Below, in pieces: positions 8,375-16,248 of a stretch of 64,000 bases of DNA (position 1 is its first letter; every line of letters starts with the position of its first letter). The DNA is from Blastomonas natatoria. GTDB lineage: Bacteria; Pseudomonadota; Alphaproteobacteria; Sphingomonadales; Sphingomonadaceae. The DNA lies in NCBI RefSeq assembly GCF_003201955.1, contig NZ_QJJM01000005.1, forward strand, positions 1-64,000. Direction: 5' to 3'. Position numbers and translations under genes: made by a program. The notes below the pieces were generated by a model. It was not told where the DNA came from. It ran no database searches and was given only the letters and a program-made list of their open reading frames with translations.

Positions 8375-9561
8375 CACCCGTCTCCCTCTACCGCTCCGCT
8401 TTCGATCAGCGCCGCAATCCGCGCTTCGTCATAGCCCAAAGCCGCCAGCACCGCCTTCGTATTCGCCCCGGCCTCGGGCAGAACCGCCTCGCCGCCGGGA
8501 CGCGCACCGTTCATCTCGATCGGCAGCGTCGGCAGCATGGTGGCGCGGCCATCGGCGAGCGTCACCGGCTCCAGCCCGCCGCTGGAGAGCAGATGCGGAT
8601 CGTCGAACATGTCCTCGGGCCGCCCGATCGGCGCAAAGGGAAGCCCCGTGCCCTCGAGCTTGGCGATCAGGTCGTCGCGCTTCCAGCCTTTCACCAGCGC
8701 GCGGATCTGCGGCATGATGCGGTCGCGCGCCAGCACGCGCGCGGTATTCTCGCGGATGCTCTCGTCCGCCCAGAGATCGTCGAGGCCGAACAGCGCGCAG
8801 AATTTCTCCCAAAGTGCGTCGGTCACCACGCCGATGAAGATCGGCTTGTCGTCGGCGGTTTCGAACACGTCATAGATCGCCCAGGCGCTGATCCGCGCGG
8901 GCATGGGCGCCGCCGGTTTGCCGGTTACCGCCAGTTGCGCCATGTGCTGGCCGATCAGATAGATCGTGGTCTCGAACAGCGAGCTTTGCACCTTCTGCCC
9001 GCGCCCCGTCCGGTGCCGCTCCTCGGCCGCCGCGAGAATGGCGATAACGCCGAACATACCGCCGGTGACATCGATGACGCTCGAGCCTGCACGCAAGGGC
9101 CGTCCCGGCGGACCGGTCATATAGGCAAGGCCGCCCATCATCTGCGCCACCTCGTCAAGCGCGGTCCGCTCCTCATAGGGGCCGGGCAAGAAGCCCTTCT
9201 CGCTGCAATAGATCAGCCGCGGATTGGCCTTGCTCAGCGCCTCGTAGCCCAGGCCCAGCCGGTCCATCGCACCGGGGCGATAATTCTCGATAAGGATGTC
9301 GGCGCTCGCCGCCAGATCGCGCGCCACGCCAAGGCCATCGGTGGACTTGAGGTCGAGACAGATGCTCGCCTTGTGCCGGTTGTACATCGGAAAATAGCCC
9401 GCGCCCGATCCGATCAACCGCCGGGTGCGATCGCCGCCGATTGGTTCGACCCGCACCACTTCCGCCCCCAGCGAGGCGAGGATCGCGCCCACCGCCGGGC
9501 CCATCACCATGTGCGTGAATTCGACGACCTTGAGTTTCCTGAGCGGTTGCGGGCCATTCAT
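8374..9561 (-). CDS. Class III (CaiB/BaiF) CoA-transferase
   Basis: Transfers CoA from a donor acyl-CoA to an organic acid. At 395 residues it is full length. The N-terminal half has the family's Rossmann-like start LKVVEFTHMVMGPAVGAILASLGAEVVRVEP, and Asp136 in TALDEVAQMMGG is in the position of the catalytic aspartate. The start codon overlaps the stop of the lyase gene upstream by 4 bases. Because it follows LeuCD-like and HMG-CoA-lyase-like genes, I infer that it activates a hydroxy-diacid for cleavage by that lyase. Confidence 0.88.
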   Translation of the reverse strand: MNGPQPLRKLKVVEFTHMVMGPAVGAILASLGAEVVRVEPIGGDRTRRLIGSGAGYFPMYNRHKASICLDLKSTDGLGVARDLAASADILIENYRPGAMDRLGLGYEALSKANPRLIYCSEKGFLPGPYEERTALDEVAQMMGGLAYMTGPPGRPLRAGSSVIDVTGGMFGVIAILAAAEERHRTGRGQKVQSSLFETTIYLIGQHMAQLAVTGKPAAPMPARISAWAIYDVFETADDKPIFIGVVTDALWEKFCALFGLDDLWADESIRENTARVLARDRIMPQIRALVKGWKRDDLIAKLEGTGLPFAPIGRPEDMFDDPHLLSSGGLEPVTLADGRATMLPTLPIEMNGARPGGEAVLPEAGANTKAVLAALGYDEARIAALIESGAVEGDG

Positions 9562-10475
9562 GCTGCTATCCCTTCAAATCCCAGCGGCAGGCCGGCATCC
9601 GGGGTGAAGCCGTAGAGCGGCTCGCCCGGCAGCGCCTCTGCGACGATGGCGCGCACGTCGAGCAAGGCCTTCAGATCGATCCCGGTATTCACGCCCATTG
9701 CCTCGAGCATGAACACCAGATCCTCGGTGACGATATTGCCCGATGCTCCCGGCGCGAACGGGCAGCCGCCCAGCCCGCCGAGCGACGCATCGAGCGTGGT
9801 GATCCCCTCTTCCAGCCCGGCCAGCGCATTGGCAAGGCCGAGCCCGCGCGTGTTGTGGAGGTGCAGTGTCGTCATCCGCTCCGCGCCGACTCCAGCCTTT
9901 ACCGCGCGCACAAGCCTTTTGACCTGCGCCGGATTGGCATAGCCGGTGGTGTCCGACAGGCTGAATTCCTGCGCCCCCGCCTCCGCCGAAGCCACCGCGA
10001 GCCGCACGACCTGATCCTCTTCGACCGGGCCCTCCATCGTGCAGCCGAACGCGGTCGACAGCCCAACGGCGAAATGCACCCGCGCCGCCTTCGCGAGCCC
10101 CGCAATGACCGCGATTTCCTCGAGCATCTGCGCATGGCTCTTGCGCACGTTCTTCAGACTATGCGTTTCGGACATCGAGAACGGGATCGATATCGCATGC
10201 GCTCCCGCCTCGATCGCGCGGGCAGCCCCCTTGGCATTGGGCACCAGGGCGACGACGTTGAGGCCGGGGATGGTGCACGCGAACGCCACGATCTCGGCGC
10301 TGTCGGCCATTTGCGGGAGCAGGCTGGGCGGGACAAAGCTGCCGACCTCGATCTCGCGCACGCCGGCGGCGGCCTCCGCGGCGATCCAGCGCTTCTTGGC
10401 TTCGGTCGGCATGATCCGGTCGATGCTCTGCAGCCCGTCGCGCGGGCCGACTTCGCTGATGAGAATGTCAGCCAT
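9558..10475 (-). CDS. Hydroxymethylglutaryl-CoA lyase-like enzyme
   Basis: TIM-barrel lyase of 305 residues. It has the metal/catalytic motif EVGPRDGLQ (residues 8-16, with Arg12 and Asp13), the metal-binding HLHN motif and the HMG-CoA lyase signature loop GGLGGCPFAPGASGN with its cysteine. The enzyme family cleaves 3-hydroxy-3-methylglutaryl-CoA, or a related branched 3-hydroxyacyl-CoA, to acetyl-CoA and a keto acid. ATG 10475 is chosen because the motif starts seven residues later and the longer frame is LeuD coding in another phase. It overlaps leuD by 8 bases. Context suggests a catabolic substrate and not leucine itself. Confidence 0.88.
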   Translation of the reverse strand: MADILISEVGPRDGLQSIDRIMPTEAKKRWIAAEAAAGVREIEVGSFVPPSLLPQMADSAEIVAFACTIPGLNVVALVPNAKGAARAIEAGAHAISIPFSMSETHSLKNVRKSHAQMLEEIAVIAGLAKAARVHFAVGLSTAFGCTMEGPVEEDQVVRLAVASAEAGAQEFSLSDTTGYANPAQVKRLVRAVKAGVGAERMTTLHLHNTRGLGLANALAGLEEGITTLDASLGGLGGCPFAPGASGNIVTEDLVFMLEAMGVNTGIDLKALLDVRAIVAEALPGEPLYGFTPDAGLPLGFEGIAA

Positions 10476-11076
10476 GGTTCTGCTCCAGATAGACCCAGGG
10501 GCGCTGCGCCCGGTCGCGCGCGTGAAACGCGGCGATGGCATCGCGGTGCTTCAAGCTGAGGTCGATTGCGTCGAGCCCTTCGAGCAGCATCGTCTTTGCC
10601 TCGGCCTCGATCGCGAATGTCCAGCACTGGTCGGCGCACCGCACGGTCTGTGCGGGCAGATCGACCTGAACCTCGCGCCCCGCCAGTGCTGCAATCGCCT
10701 CCCGGTCCAGCACCACCGGCACGATGCCGTTGCGGATGCAGTTGCCGTGGAAGATCGGCGCGAAGCTCTGGGCCAGGATACAGCGAACGCCATATTCGGC
10801 GAGCGCCCAGACGGCATGTTCGCGGCTCGACCCGCAGCCGAAATTGACGCCCGAGGCGAGGATGCGCGCGCCTGCATGTTCCGGCTGGTTGAGCACGAAA
10901 TCCGGATTGGGCGTGCGCGCCGCGTCCAGATAGCGCCAGCCTGCAAACAGCCCGTCCGAAAGGCCCGTCTTGCCTGTGCTCTTCATCTCGCGCGAGGGGA
11001 TGATCGCATCAGTATCGACATTGTCGCGCAGCAGCGGCGCGGCGATGGCGGTGAGCGTGGTGAAGGGTTCAGCCAT
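10468..11076 (-). CDS. leuD: Aconitase-family hydratase, small subunit (LeuD-like)
   Basis: Swivel-domain subunit of a 3-isopropylmalate dehydratase-type enzyme, 202 residues, normal length. NFGCGSSREHAVWAL is the substrate-binding signature and DNVDTDAIIPSR the N-terminal signature. Its start lies inside the leuC gene (8-base overlap), consistent with co-translation of the two subunits. No leuA or leuB is nearby, and the next genes encode a lyase and a CoA-transferase. I therefore infer hydration or isomerisation of a branched unsaturated diacid in a degradation route. Confidence 0.9.
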   Translation of the reverse strand: MAEPFTTLTAIAAPLLRDNVDTDAIIPSREMKSTGKTGLSDGLFAGWRYLDAARTPNPDFVLNQPEHAGARILASGVNFGCGSSREHAVWALAEYGVRCILAQSFAPIFHGNCIRNGIVPVVLDREAIAALAGREVQVDLPAQTVRCADQCWTFAIEAEAKTMLLEGLDAIDLSLKHRDAIAAFHARDRAQRPWVYLEQNHG

Positions 11077-12445
11077 GCGCCCAGTCCCGTGCATCGGCGA
11101 TGGCGCCCGCAAGCGCGCTCGCGGCCACCGTTTCGGGGCTGGCGATATGCGTCTTCACGCGCAGGCCCTGGCGGCTTTCGAAATTGCGGTTGGTCGACGA
11201 GATCACGCGCGATCCGTCGCCAAAGCTCTCGCCACCCGCAAAGAAGCACATCGAGCAGCCGCTTTCCCGCCATTCGAACCCGGCATCGAGAAAGACCCGG
11301 TCGAGCCCTTCGGCCTCAGCAGCCCGGCGGACCGCGCTCGATCCGGGCACGCAGATCGCGCGGATGCCCGCTGCCACCTTGCGGCCCTTGAGCAGGGCGG
11401 CGGCGCGGCGCAGATCGGACAGGCGTGCATTGGTACAACTGCCGATGAATGCAGCATCGACAGGCGTGCCGATCAGCGGCGCTCCGGCCTGCAGCGCCAT
11501 GTAGTCGAGCATCGCCGAGGAAGCATCTGCCGGGATCGCATCGGTCACCGGCACGCTCGCCTGCGGGCTGGTACCCCAGCTGACCATCGGCGCGATGGTG
11601 CTCGCGTCGATCGCGATCTCGGCATCGAACACGGCATCGGCGTCGGAGCGGAGCGCGCGCCACTGCGCCAGCGCGGCGTCCCAGGAAGCGCCCTGCGGCG
11701 CATAACGGCGGCCCTTGAGCCAGGCGAAGGTGACCTCGTCAGGCGCGATCAGACCGGCAAAGGCGGAGAATTCCGTCGCCATGTTGCACAGGGTCATCCG
11801 CGCTTCCAGGTCGAGCGCGGTCACCGCCTCTCCGGCGAATTCGACGACATGGCCTGCGCCGCCGCCTGCACCATGCGCGGCGATCAGCGCCAGCATCATG
11901 TCCTTGGCGGTCACGCCGGGGGCGAGCTGGCCGGAAAAAGTGGCGCGCATCGACTTTGGCCGGGTGAGGCGCAGCGTTCCGGTGGCCATCGCGTGCTCCG
12001 CCTCGGACGACCCGATGCCCCAGGCGAGCGCGCCCAGCGCCCCCTGCGTGCAGGTATGGCTGTCGGGTGCGATGAGCGTGAGGCCGGGCAGCACGATGCC
12101 GAGTTCGGGGCTGACTACATGCATGATGCCCTGATCGGGATGGCCGACATCGAACAGGGTTATCCCCGCCGCCTGTGCTGCTGCGCGCGTTTCGGTGATG
12201 AAGGCCTGACCGCCGGGCATCAGCGTGCGGTCGGTGCGGCCGGGCAGGGTATCGACGATATGGTCCATGATCGCGAAGACACGCGCCGGGTCCTGCACCT
12301 TTCGACCCGCTTCGCTCAGCGCGTTCAGCGCCGCCGCCCCGGTGCGCTCGTGCAGCAGCACCCGGTCGATCGCGATGAGCGCCGCACCGCCATCGAGCGG
12401 CGCGACCACATGCGCGTCCCACAGACGGTCGAACAGGGTTGTCAT
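11069..12445 (-). CDS. leuC: Aconitase-family hydratase, large subunit (LeuC-like)
   Basis: Iron-sulfur subunit of the LeuCD-type enzyme, 458 residues. The 4Fe-4S ligands are all present: Cys337 in IGSCTN, and Cys397 and Cys400 in GCSMC. Their 60- and 3-residue spacing matches ordinary LeuC. SHTCTQGALGALAWGIGSSE is the substrate-site region. ATG 12445 is selected because the 31 residues before it would be translated from the dispersed repeat at 12451-12562. That repeat end gives a GGGGAGAGGG ribosome-binding site 5 bases from the ATG. Confidence 0.9.
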   Translation of the reverse strand: MTTLFDRLWDAHVVAPLDGGAALIAIDRVLLHERTGAAALNALSEAGRKVQDPARVFAIMDHIVDTLPGRTDRTLMPGGQAFITETRAAAQAAGITLFDVGHPDQGIMHVVSPELGIVLPGLTLIAPDSHTCTQGALGALAWGIGSSEAEHAMATGTLRLTRPKSMRATFSGQLAPGVTAKDMMLALIAAHGAGGGAGHVVEFAGEAVTALDLEARMTLCNMATEFSAFAGLIAPDEVTFAWLKGRRYAPQGASWDAALAQWRALRSDADAVFDAEIAIDASTIAPMVSWGTSPQASVPVTDAIPADASSAMLDYMALQAGAPLIGTPVDAAFIGSCTNARLSDLRRAAALLKGRKVAAGIRAICVPGSSAVRRAAEAEGLDRVFLDAGFEWRESGCSMCFFAGGESFGDGSRVISSTNRNFESRQGLRVKTHIASPETVAASALAGAIADARDWAHG

Positions 12446-12450
12446 CAACA

Positions 12451-12562
12451 CCCTCTCCCCTTCAGGGGGGAGGGCGGAGCCGCGCAGCGGCGGGGGGAGA
12501 GGAGCAATCGCCAAGGTTGGCGCGGTCCCCCCTCCCAACCCTCCCCCCTAAAGGGGAGAGGG
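12451..12562. repeat. 112-bp inverted-repeat element, copy 1
   Basis: The ends are near-perfect 24-base inverted repeats, beginning CCCTCTCCCCTTCAGGGG and ending AAGGGGAGAGGG. The centre holds further short palindromes such as GCCGCGCAGCGGC. The element fills the gap between the stop of the gene at 12575 and the leuC start, and its left end forms the leuC ribosome-binding site. A same-length, same-orientation copy lies at 15250-15361. No coding sequence or transposase is present. Confidence 0.85.
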
Positions 12563-12574
12563 CATTGTCTTGGC

Positions 12575-13075
12575 TCACTCCGCACTCGCGTTCATCTCCG
12601 CTTCCACCGCGCGCCAGTCCTTGCTCACCAGCGATTCCTGGATCGCGGTGCGCGTTTCCAGCTTGCCGTCGCGGATCCAGTGCCAGGTGCGGCAGCGCGA
12701 TTGGCCATCGTCCGAAATCTGGATCATCTCATAGAGGTAGAGCGATGGATCGCCCTGACGCTGCCAGTAGAGCATCACCGTGCGGCTGTATTCGTCGAGC
12801 CCGACCTCGGCTGCCCAGCCGACGATCAGGTCATTGTCCCACCAGACGCGCTTGTCGCGATATTCGGCCGGAAATTCGCGGATGTCCTTGCGGCCATCAG
12901 GCCATGTGTAATGGTTCGTCTGGTGATAGGGGAACGGCCCGTCATCTGGAAAGCGGCAGAACAGGCGGCTGGCATGCTCGTCGATCTTGTCGCCGGCGGC
13001 GTTGTAATAGCTATAGACCCCGTCCCAAACGCCCTCGTGCCGTGCCAGCAGCGGCATGTCCTCGCGAATACCCAT
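12575..13075 (-). CDS. Conserved hypothetical protein, paralog of the one at 18586
   Basis: A 166-residue soluble protein with no signal peptide. The pattern ARHEGVWDGVY, then WPDGR, WWDND and MIQISDDGQSRCRTWHW reads like a small beta-barrel (calycin/DUF3598-like) fold, but I cannot assign a family with certainty. Nearly the same pattern occurs in the protein at 18586-19056 on the other arm of the island. ATG 13075 follows an AAGGAGGAACAAGG ribosome-binding site. It sits 14 bases after the alpha/beta hydrolase and belongs to the same leftward operon. Possibly it binds or acts on a pathway intermediate. Confidence 0.7.
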   Translation of the reverse strand: MGIREDMPLLARHEGVWDGVYSYYNAAGDKIDEHASRLFCRFPDDGPFPYHQTNHYTWPDGRKDIREFPAEYRDKRVWWDNDLIVGWAAEVGLDEYSRTVMLYWQRQGDPSLYLYEMIQISDDGQSRCRTWHWIRDGKLETRTAIQESLVSKDWRAVEAEMNASAE

Positions 13076-13089
13076 GGCCTTGTTCCTCC

Positions 13090-14463
13090 TTATCGGTCGA
13101 TGATGGCTTGATAATAGGCCCGCGCCGCGCCTGCGCGCAGCAATGCGCGATGTTCGCCTGCCAGACATTCGGGGCGGATGGCATCGGGGTCAAAGGCAAT
13201 CGCATTGCCCGCGCCCACCGCATGATGGGGGCGGAAGAAATGGCGCGCGCGCACGATCTGCCAGGCACGGATCAGGTGCGTGCCATAGCGGTCGGGCGCA
13301 AGATCGGGGAAGAGCTGCTCGGCATCGCCAACAGGCACATCGGGCAGGCGGATATCGGTCAGCGCGAAATGCGCGGCGACCGCATCGATCACCCGCTGCC
13401 ATGGCGCCCAGTCGGTCGGAGCCTTGCCCGGCCAGCGATCGGACAGGCCGTGGTCCGGCAGGTCGATCGCCAATGCGCGGGTGGTGCCGCGCTGCAGTTC
13501 CTCGCCCGGTGCGTGCAGATACAGCACGCCCGAATCAGGATCGCCGTCCCAATGGATGAGCCCTGAGAATTCGGGCGTCTCGACAGGGAAAAAGCCAGCA
13601 TCGCCAGACTGGTTCGGTACAGGTGAACCGGCCTGCGGCAGGCGTTTCAAAAAATCGAGGCTAAGTGCCTGATGATCGGCGGGGCTCGCGCACTTCACCG
13701 CCGACCATTGCGCAGGCATGTCCCCCAGCCGGTCGATATGCGCCTGGAGCGGGTCGCCGTCATAGGCGCTGATCAGCACCGCCGGCGTCACCGCATCGGC
13801 AGGCGGAATGTCGCGGGCTGCGCGCAGCACCGCACCATAGCCCGCGCGATAGGCCGCGCCCGAATCGAGCATCTCGCGCACTGCCATGTCGATCCGCGCG
13901 ACATCGGCATGCGCGCCGGGCAACCGCGCGGCATCGCGGACATCGAACCAGGGGAAGAACCAGCTCTGCTCGAGCATCCGGTTCCACAACCAGACCAGAT
14001 GCTCGCCATAGGATGACGGCTCGAAAGGTGGCAGATAACGCTCGCCGAACAGCGCCATCTCCTCAGGCGTCCAGATCGCATAGCCGCCGATGGCAAGGCC
14101 AGTGAACCGTTCAGGGTGCCGCTTCAACGCGGTGACCAGGATGATCCCGCCCGAATGGAAGCCATAAGCCGGGCATGGCGGCAGTCCCAGCGCATCCATC
14201 GTCGCGACCAGCGCATCGGCGAAATCGCCGATCTCGGGCGTGCCCGGCAGCGGGTCGGACTGGCCGAAGCCCGGCGTATCCGGTGCTATACAGGTGAAAT
14301 GCTCGCCCCAGCGTTCCATCAGCGGGCCATATTCGCCGCTGTTGCGCGGGCTCTGGTGGATCATCAGCAAGGGAGGGCCACTGCCCGCCTGTCGGTAATG
14401 CACGCGCCGCTGGCTTCCATCGGCCTGCGGCACATCGACATAGTGGCGGGTGATCCGGATCAT
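13090..14463 (-). CDS. Alpha/beta hydrolase with a second, partial hydrolase-like domain
   Basis: A 457-residue protein. Residues about 1-285 form an alpha/beta hydrolase: PPLLMIHQSPRNS (oxyanion region), APDTPGFGQSDP, and a nucleophile elbow YGFHSGG in which the usual small residue two before the Ser is Phe. A His for the triad may lie in CASPADHQAL. From about residue 310 a second run, SGVLYLHAPGEEL then ALAIDLPDHGLSD, repeats the early strands of the same fold, and no second nucleophile elbow follows. First gene of the leftward operon; the island operator at 14469-14486 lies 5 bases upstream of its ATG. Probably cleaves an ester, amide or C-C bond. Confidence 0.8.
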   Translation of the reverse strand: MIRITRHYVDVPQADGSQRRVHYRQAGSGPPLLMIHQSPRNSGEYGPLMERWGEHFTCIAPDTPGFGQSDPLPGTPEIGDFADALVATMDALGLPPCPAYGFHSGGIILVTALKRHPERFTGLAIGGYAIWTPEEMALFGERYLPPFEPSSYGEHLVWLWNRMLEQSWFFPWFDVRDAARLPGAHADVARIDMAVREMLDSGAAYRAGYGAVLRAARDIPPADAVTPAVLISAYDGDPLQAHIDRLGDMPAQWSAVKCASPADHQALSLDFLKRLPQAGSPVPNQSGDAGFFPVETPEFSGLIHWDGDPDSGVLYLHAPGEELQRGTTRALAIDLPDHGLSDRWPGKAPTDWAPWQRVIDAVAAHFALTDIRLPDVPVGDAEQLFPDLAPDRYGTHLIRAWQIVRARHFFRPHHAVGAGNAIAFDPDAIRPECLAGEHRALLRAGAARAYYQAIIDR

Positions 14464-14468
14464 GCCCT

Positions 14469-14486
14469 AATTTGTCCGGACAAATT
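14469..14486. promoter_or_regulatory. Island operator, site A (divergent hydrolase / isochorismatase)
   Basis: AATTTGTCCGGACAAATT is a perfect 18-base palindrome between the divergent hydrolase (ATG 14463) and amidohydrolase (ATG 14547) genes. A TTGTCG hexamer on the minus strand lies 6 bases from it and could be the -35 box of the leftward promoter. On the plus strand TCGACA (14491-14496) and TATGGT (14513-14518), 16 bases apart, could form the rightward promoter. The same motif recurs at four other island promoters. Confidence 0.85.
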
Positions 14487-14546
14487 CATCTCGACAAGCC
14501 CTTTTTTGCGATTATGGTTCGAATCGCGCTGCCACATGGAGGAAAC

Positions 14547-15227
14547 ATGGAGATTATCGGCACCCGAATGATCCGCGAGGACAAGACCGCGCGCGAGCTT
14601 TTTGAGGCGGTGATGGCCAATCCGGCGCGCAACAAGTTCGGTTTTGGGAGCAAGCTGGCGATCGTGAATGTCGATGTGCAGCAGGCCTATACCAGGATCG
14701 ACATGTTCAAGACGGCCTATGAGACCGACCCCCGGCAGATCGAGCATATCAACACGATCTCGCGGCTCGCCCGCGCCAAGGGCATGCCGGTCATCTGGAC
14801 GCGCGTCGCCTACAAGGACGATGCTGCCGACGCCGGCGTCTGGGGCACGCGGACGAACACGCCCGACAGCCTGCAGAACATCCGCTATGACAGCGAGCGC
14901 CATGCCTATGATCAGCGCTGCGAATTCGGACCCGATGACCTGCACTATACCAAGCGCATGCCGAGCGCGTTTTTCGAGACGCCGCTGGCGAGCTATCTGA
15001 CCTTCCACCGTGTGGACACCGTGGTCGTCACGGGCGGCAGCACCTCGGGCTGCGTCCGCGCGACGGCGGTCGATGCGCTGAGCCACGGCTATCGTACCAT
15101 CGTCCCGATCGAGACCTGCGCGGACAAGCACGAAAGCTATCACTTCGCGAACCTCACCGATCTGCAGATCAAATATGCCGATGTCGAACCCGTGCAGACG
15201 GTGATCGACTGGCTGGAGCAGAGGTGA
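14547..15227 (+). CDS. Isochorismatase-family amidohydrolase
   Basis: Cysteine hydrolase of 226 residues. The catalytic triad is visible: Asp43 in NVDVQQAYT, Lys136 in YTKRMPSAF and Cys169 in GGSTSGCVRATAVDA. The sequence style is closest to the N-carbamoylsarcosine amidase/maleamate amidase side of the family, which release ammonia from amide or carbamoyl groups; this is a judgement from motifs only. ATG 14547 is preceded by GGAGGAAAC. It opens the rightward operon controlled by site A. Confidence 0.87.
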   Translation: MEIIGTRMIREDKTARELFEAVMANPARNKFGFGSKLAIVNVDVQQAYTRIDMFKTAYETDPRQIEHINTISRLARAKGMPVIWTRVAYKDDAADAGVWGTRTNTPDSLQNIRYDSERHAYDQRCEFGPDDLHYTKRMPSAFFETPLASYLTFHRVDTVVVTGGSTSGCVRATAVDALSHGYRTIVPIETCADKHESYHFANLTDLQIKYADVEPVQTVIDWLEQR

Positions 15228-15249
15228 TGGGGGTAACTGTCGTTAAATG

Positions 15250-15361
15250 CCCTCTCCCCTTCAGGGGAGAGGAGGGAGCCGCGAAGCGGCGGAAGGAGAG
15301 GGGCAAGCGCCGACCTCTGCACAGTCCCCCCTCCCAACCCTCCCCCCTGAAGGGGAGAAGG
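15250..15361. repeat. 112-bp inverted-repeat element, copy 2
   Basis: Same length and orientation as copy 1 (12451-12562), with ends CCCTCTCCCCTTCAGGGG and CCCCTGAAGGGGAGAAGG. Shared internal blocks include GAGCCGCG and TCCCCCCTCCCAACCCTCCC. It fills the gap between the amidohydrolase and the first CE4-fold gene. Its right end supplies GGGGAGAAGG as ribosome-binding site, 2 bases before ATG 15364. Confidence 0.85.
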
Positions 15362-15363
15362 CT

Positions 15364-16248
15364 ATGAAGGCTGACCCCGAACTCTATAACTTCTCCCACT
15401 GGCGCGGCCGCCGCAAGGTCCGCTGGCCCGAAGGCAAGACCTGCGCGGTCTGGGTCGCGCCCAACCTTGAGTTCTACGAGCTCGATCCGCCCGCCAACAC
15501 GCACCGCAAGAGCTGGGCAAAGCCGCATCCCGATGTGGTCGGCTATGCGCATCGCGACCATGCCAACCGTGTCGGCCACTGGCGCATGGCGGATGTGATG
15601 ACGCGGCACGGCTTTCCGGGATCGGTGAGCCTGTCGGTCGCGCTGTGCGATCATATCCCGGAAGTGGTGGAGGATGCCCGCCAGCGCGGTTGGGAATTCT
15701 TCAGCCACGGCATCTACAACACCCGCTACAGCTACGGCATGGACGAAGCGCAGGAGCGCGCGATCATCGAGGACAGCATCGCCACAGTCCAGCGCGCCAC
15801 CGGGCAACGGATTCGCGGATGGCTCGCGCCTGCCCTCACCCACACGCCGCGAACGCTTGACCTGATCGCCGAATACGGGCTCGATTATACCTGCGACCTG
15901 TATCACGACGACCAGCCGACCGATGTGAAGGTCAGGACCGGGCGGTTGACCGCCATCCCCTACAGCCTGGAGGTCAACGACCATTATGGCTTCTTCATCT
16001 ACAACATGAGCCCGCGCGATTATGCCGACACGCTGATCCGCCAGTTCGAGCGGCTTGCAAGCGAAGGCGAACGCGAGGACGGCCCGGGCGGCACGGTGAT
16101 GTGCATCCCGCTGCACAGCTATCTGATCGGCCAGCCGCACCGCATCGGCCCGTTCGAGGAGGTGCTGCGCCATATCGCCGCCGACGGCCGCGCCTGGATC
16201 GCGACGGCGGGCGAGATTGTCGATGCCTGGCGGGAGCAACAGGGATGA
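15364..16248 (+). CDS. CE4-fold (polysaccharide deacetylase/PuuE-like) protein 1
   Basis: A 294-residue protein of the NodB-homology fold in the PuuE-like branch, which includes enzymes acting on C-N bonds of small molecules and not on glycans. Recognisable parts are CAVWVAPNLEFYELD near the start, EFFSHGIYN (the first metal-binding His region) and RGWLAPALTHTPRTLDLIAEYGLDYTCDLYHDD. The second His of the usual metal pair is not evident after SHG. It overlaps the next CE4-fold gene by 4 bases (ATGA). Expected to be cytoplasmic, as there is no signal peptide. Confidence 0.8.
   Translation: MKADPELYNFSHWRGRRKVRWPEGKTCAVWVAPNLEFYELDPPANTHRKSWAKPHPDVVGYAHRDHANRVGHWRMADVMTRHGFPGSVSLSVALCDHIPEVVEDARQRGWEFFSHGIYNTRYSYGMDEAQERAIIEDSIATVQRATGQRIRGWLAPALTHTPRTLDLIAEYGLDYTCDLYHDDQPTDVKVRTGRLTAIPYSLEVNDHYGFFIYNMSPRDYADTLIRQFERLASEGEREDGPGGTVMCIPLHSYLIGQPHRIGPFEEVLRHIAADGRAWIATAGEIVDAWREQQG

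Noticed and set aside
10468-12445. A leucine biosynthesis operon
   Set aside because: leuCD-type genes are present, but leuA and leuB are not, and all neighbours are catabolic and coupled by overlaps. The symbols give family only.
12445-12538. Extended LeuC N-terminus of 31 residues
   Set aside because: These codons lie in the 112-bp repeat; leuC proper starts with MTTLFDRLWD at 12445, with a good ribosome-binding site.
12451-12562. Insertion sequence or MITE
   Set aside because: There are inverted ends, but no target-site duplication that I can see and no transposase anywhere in the window; kept as a repeat only.
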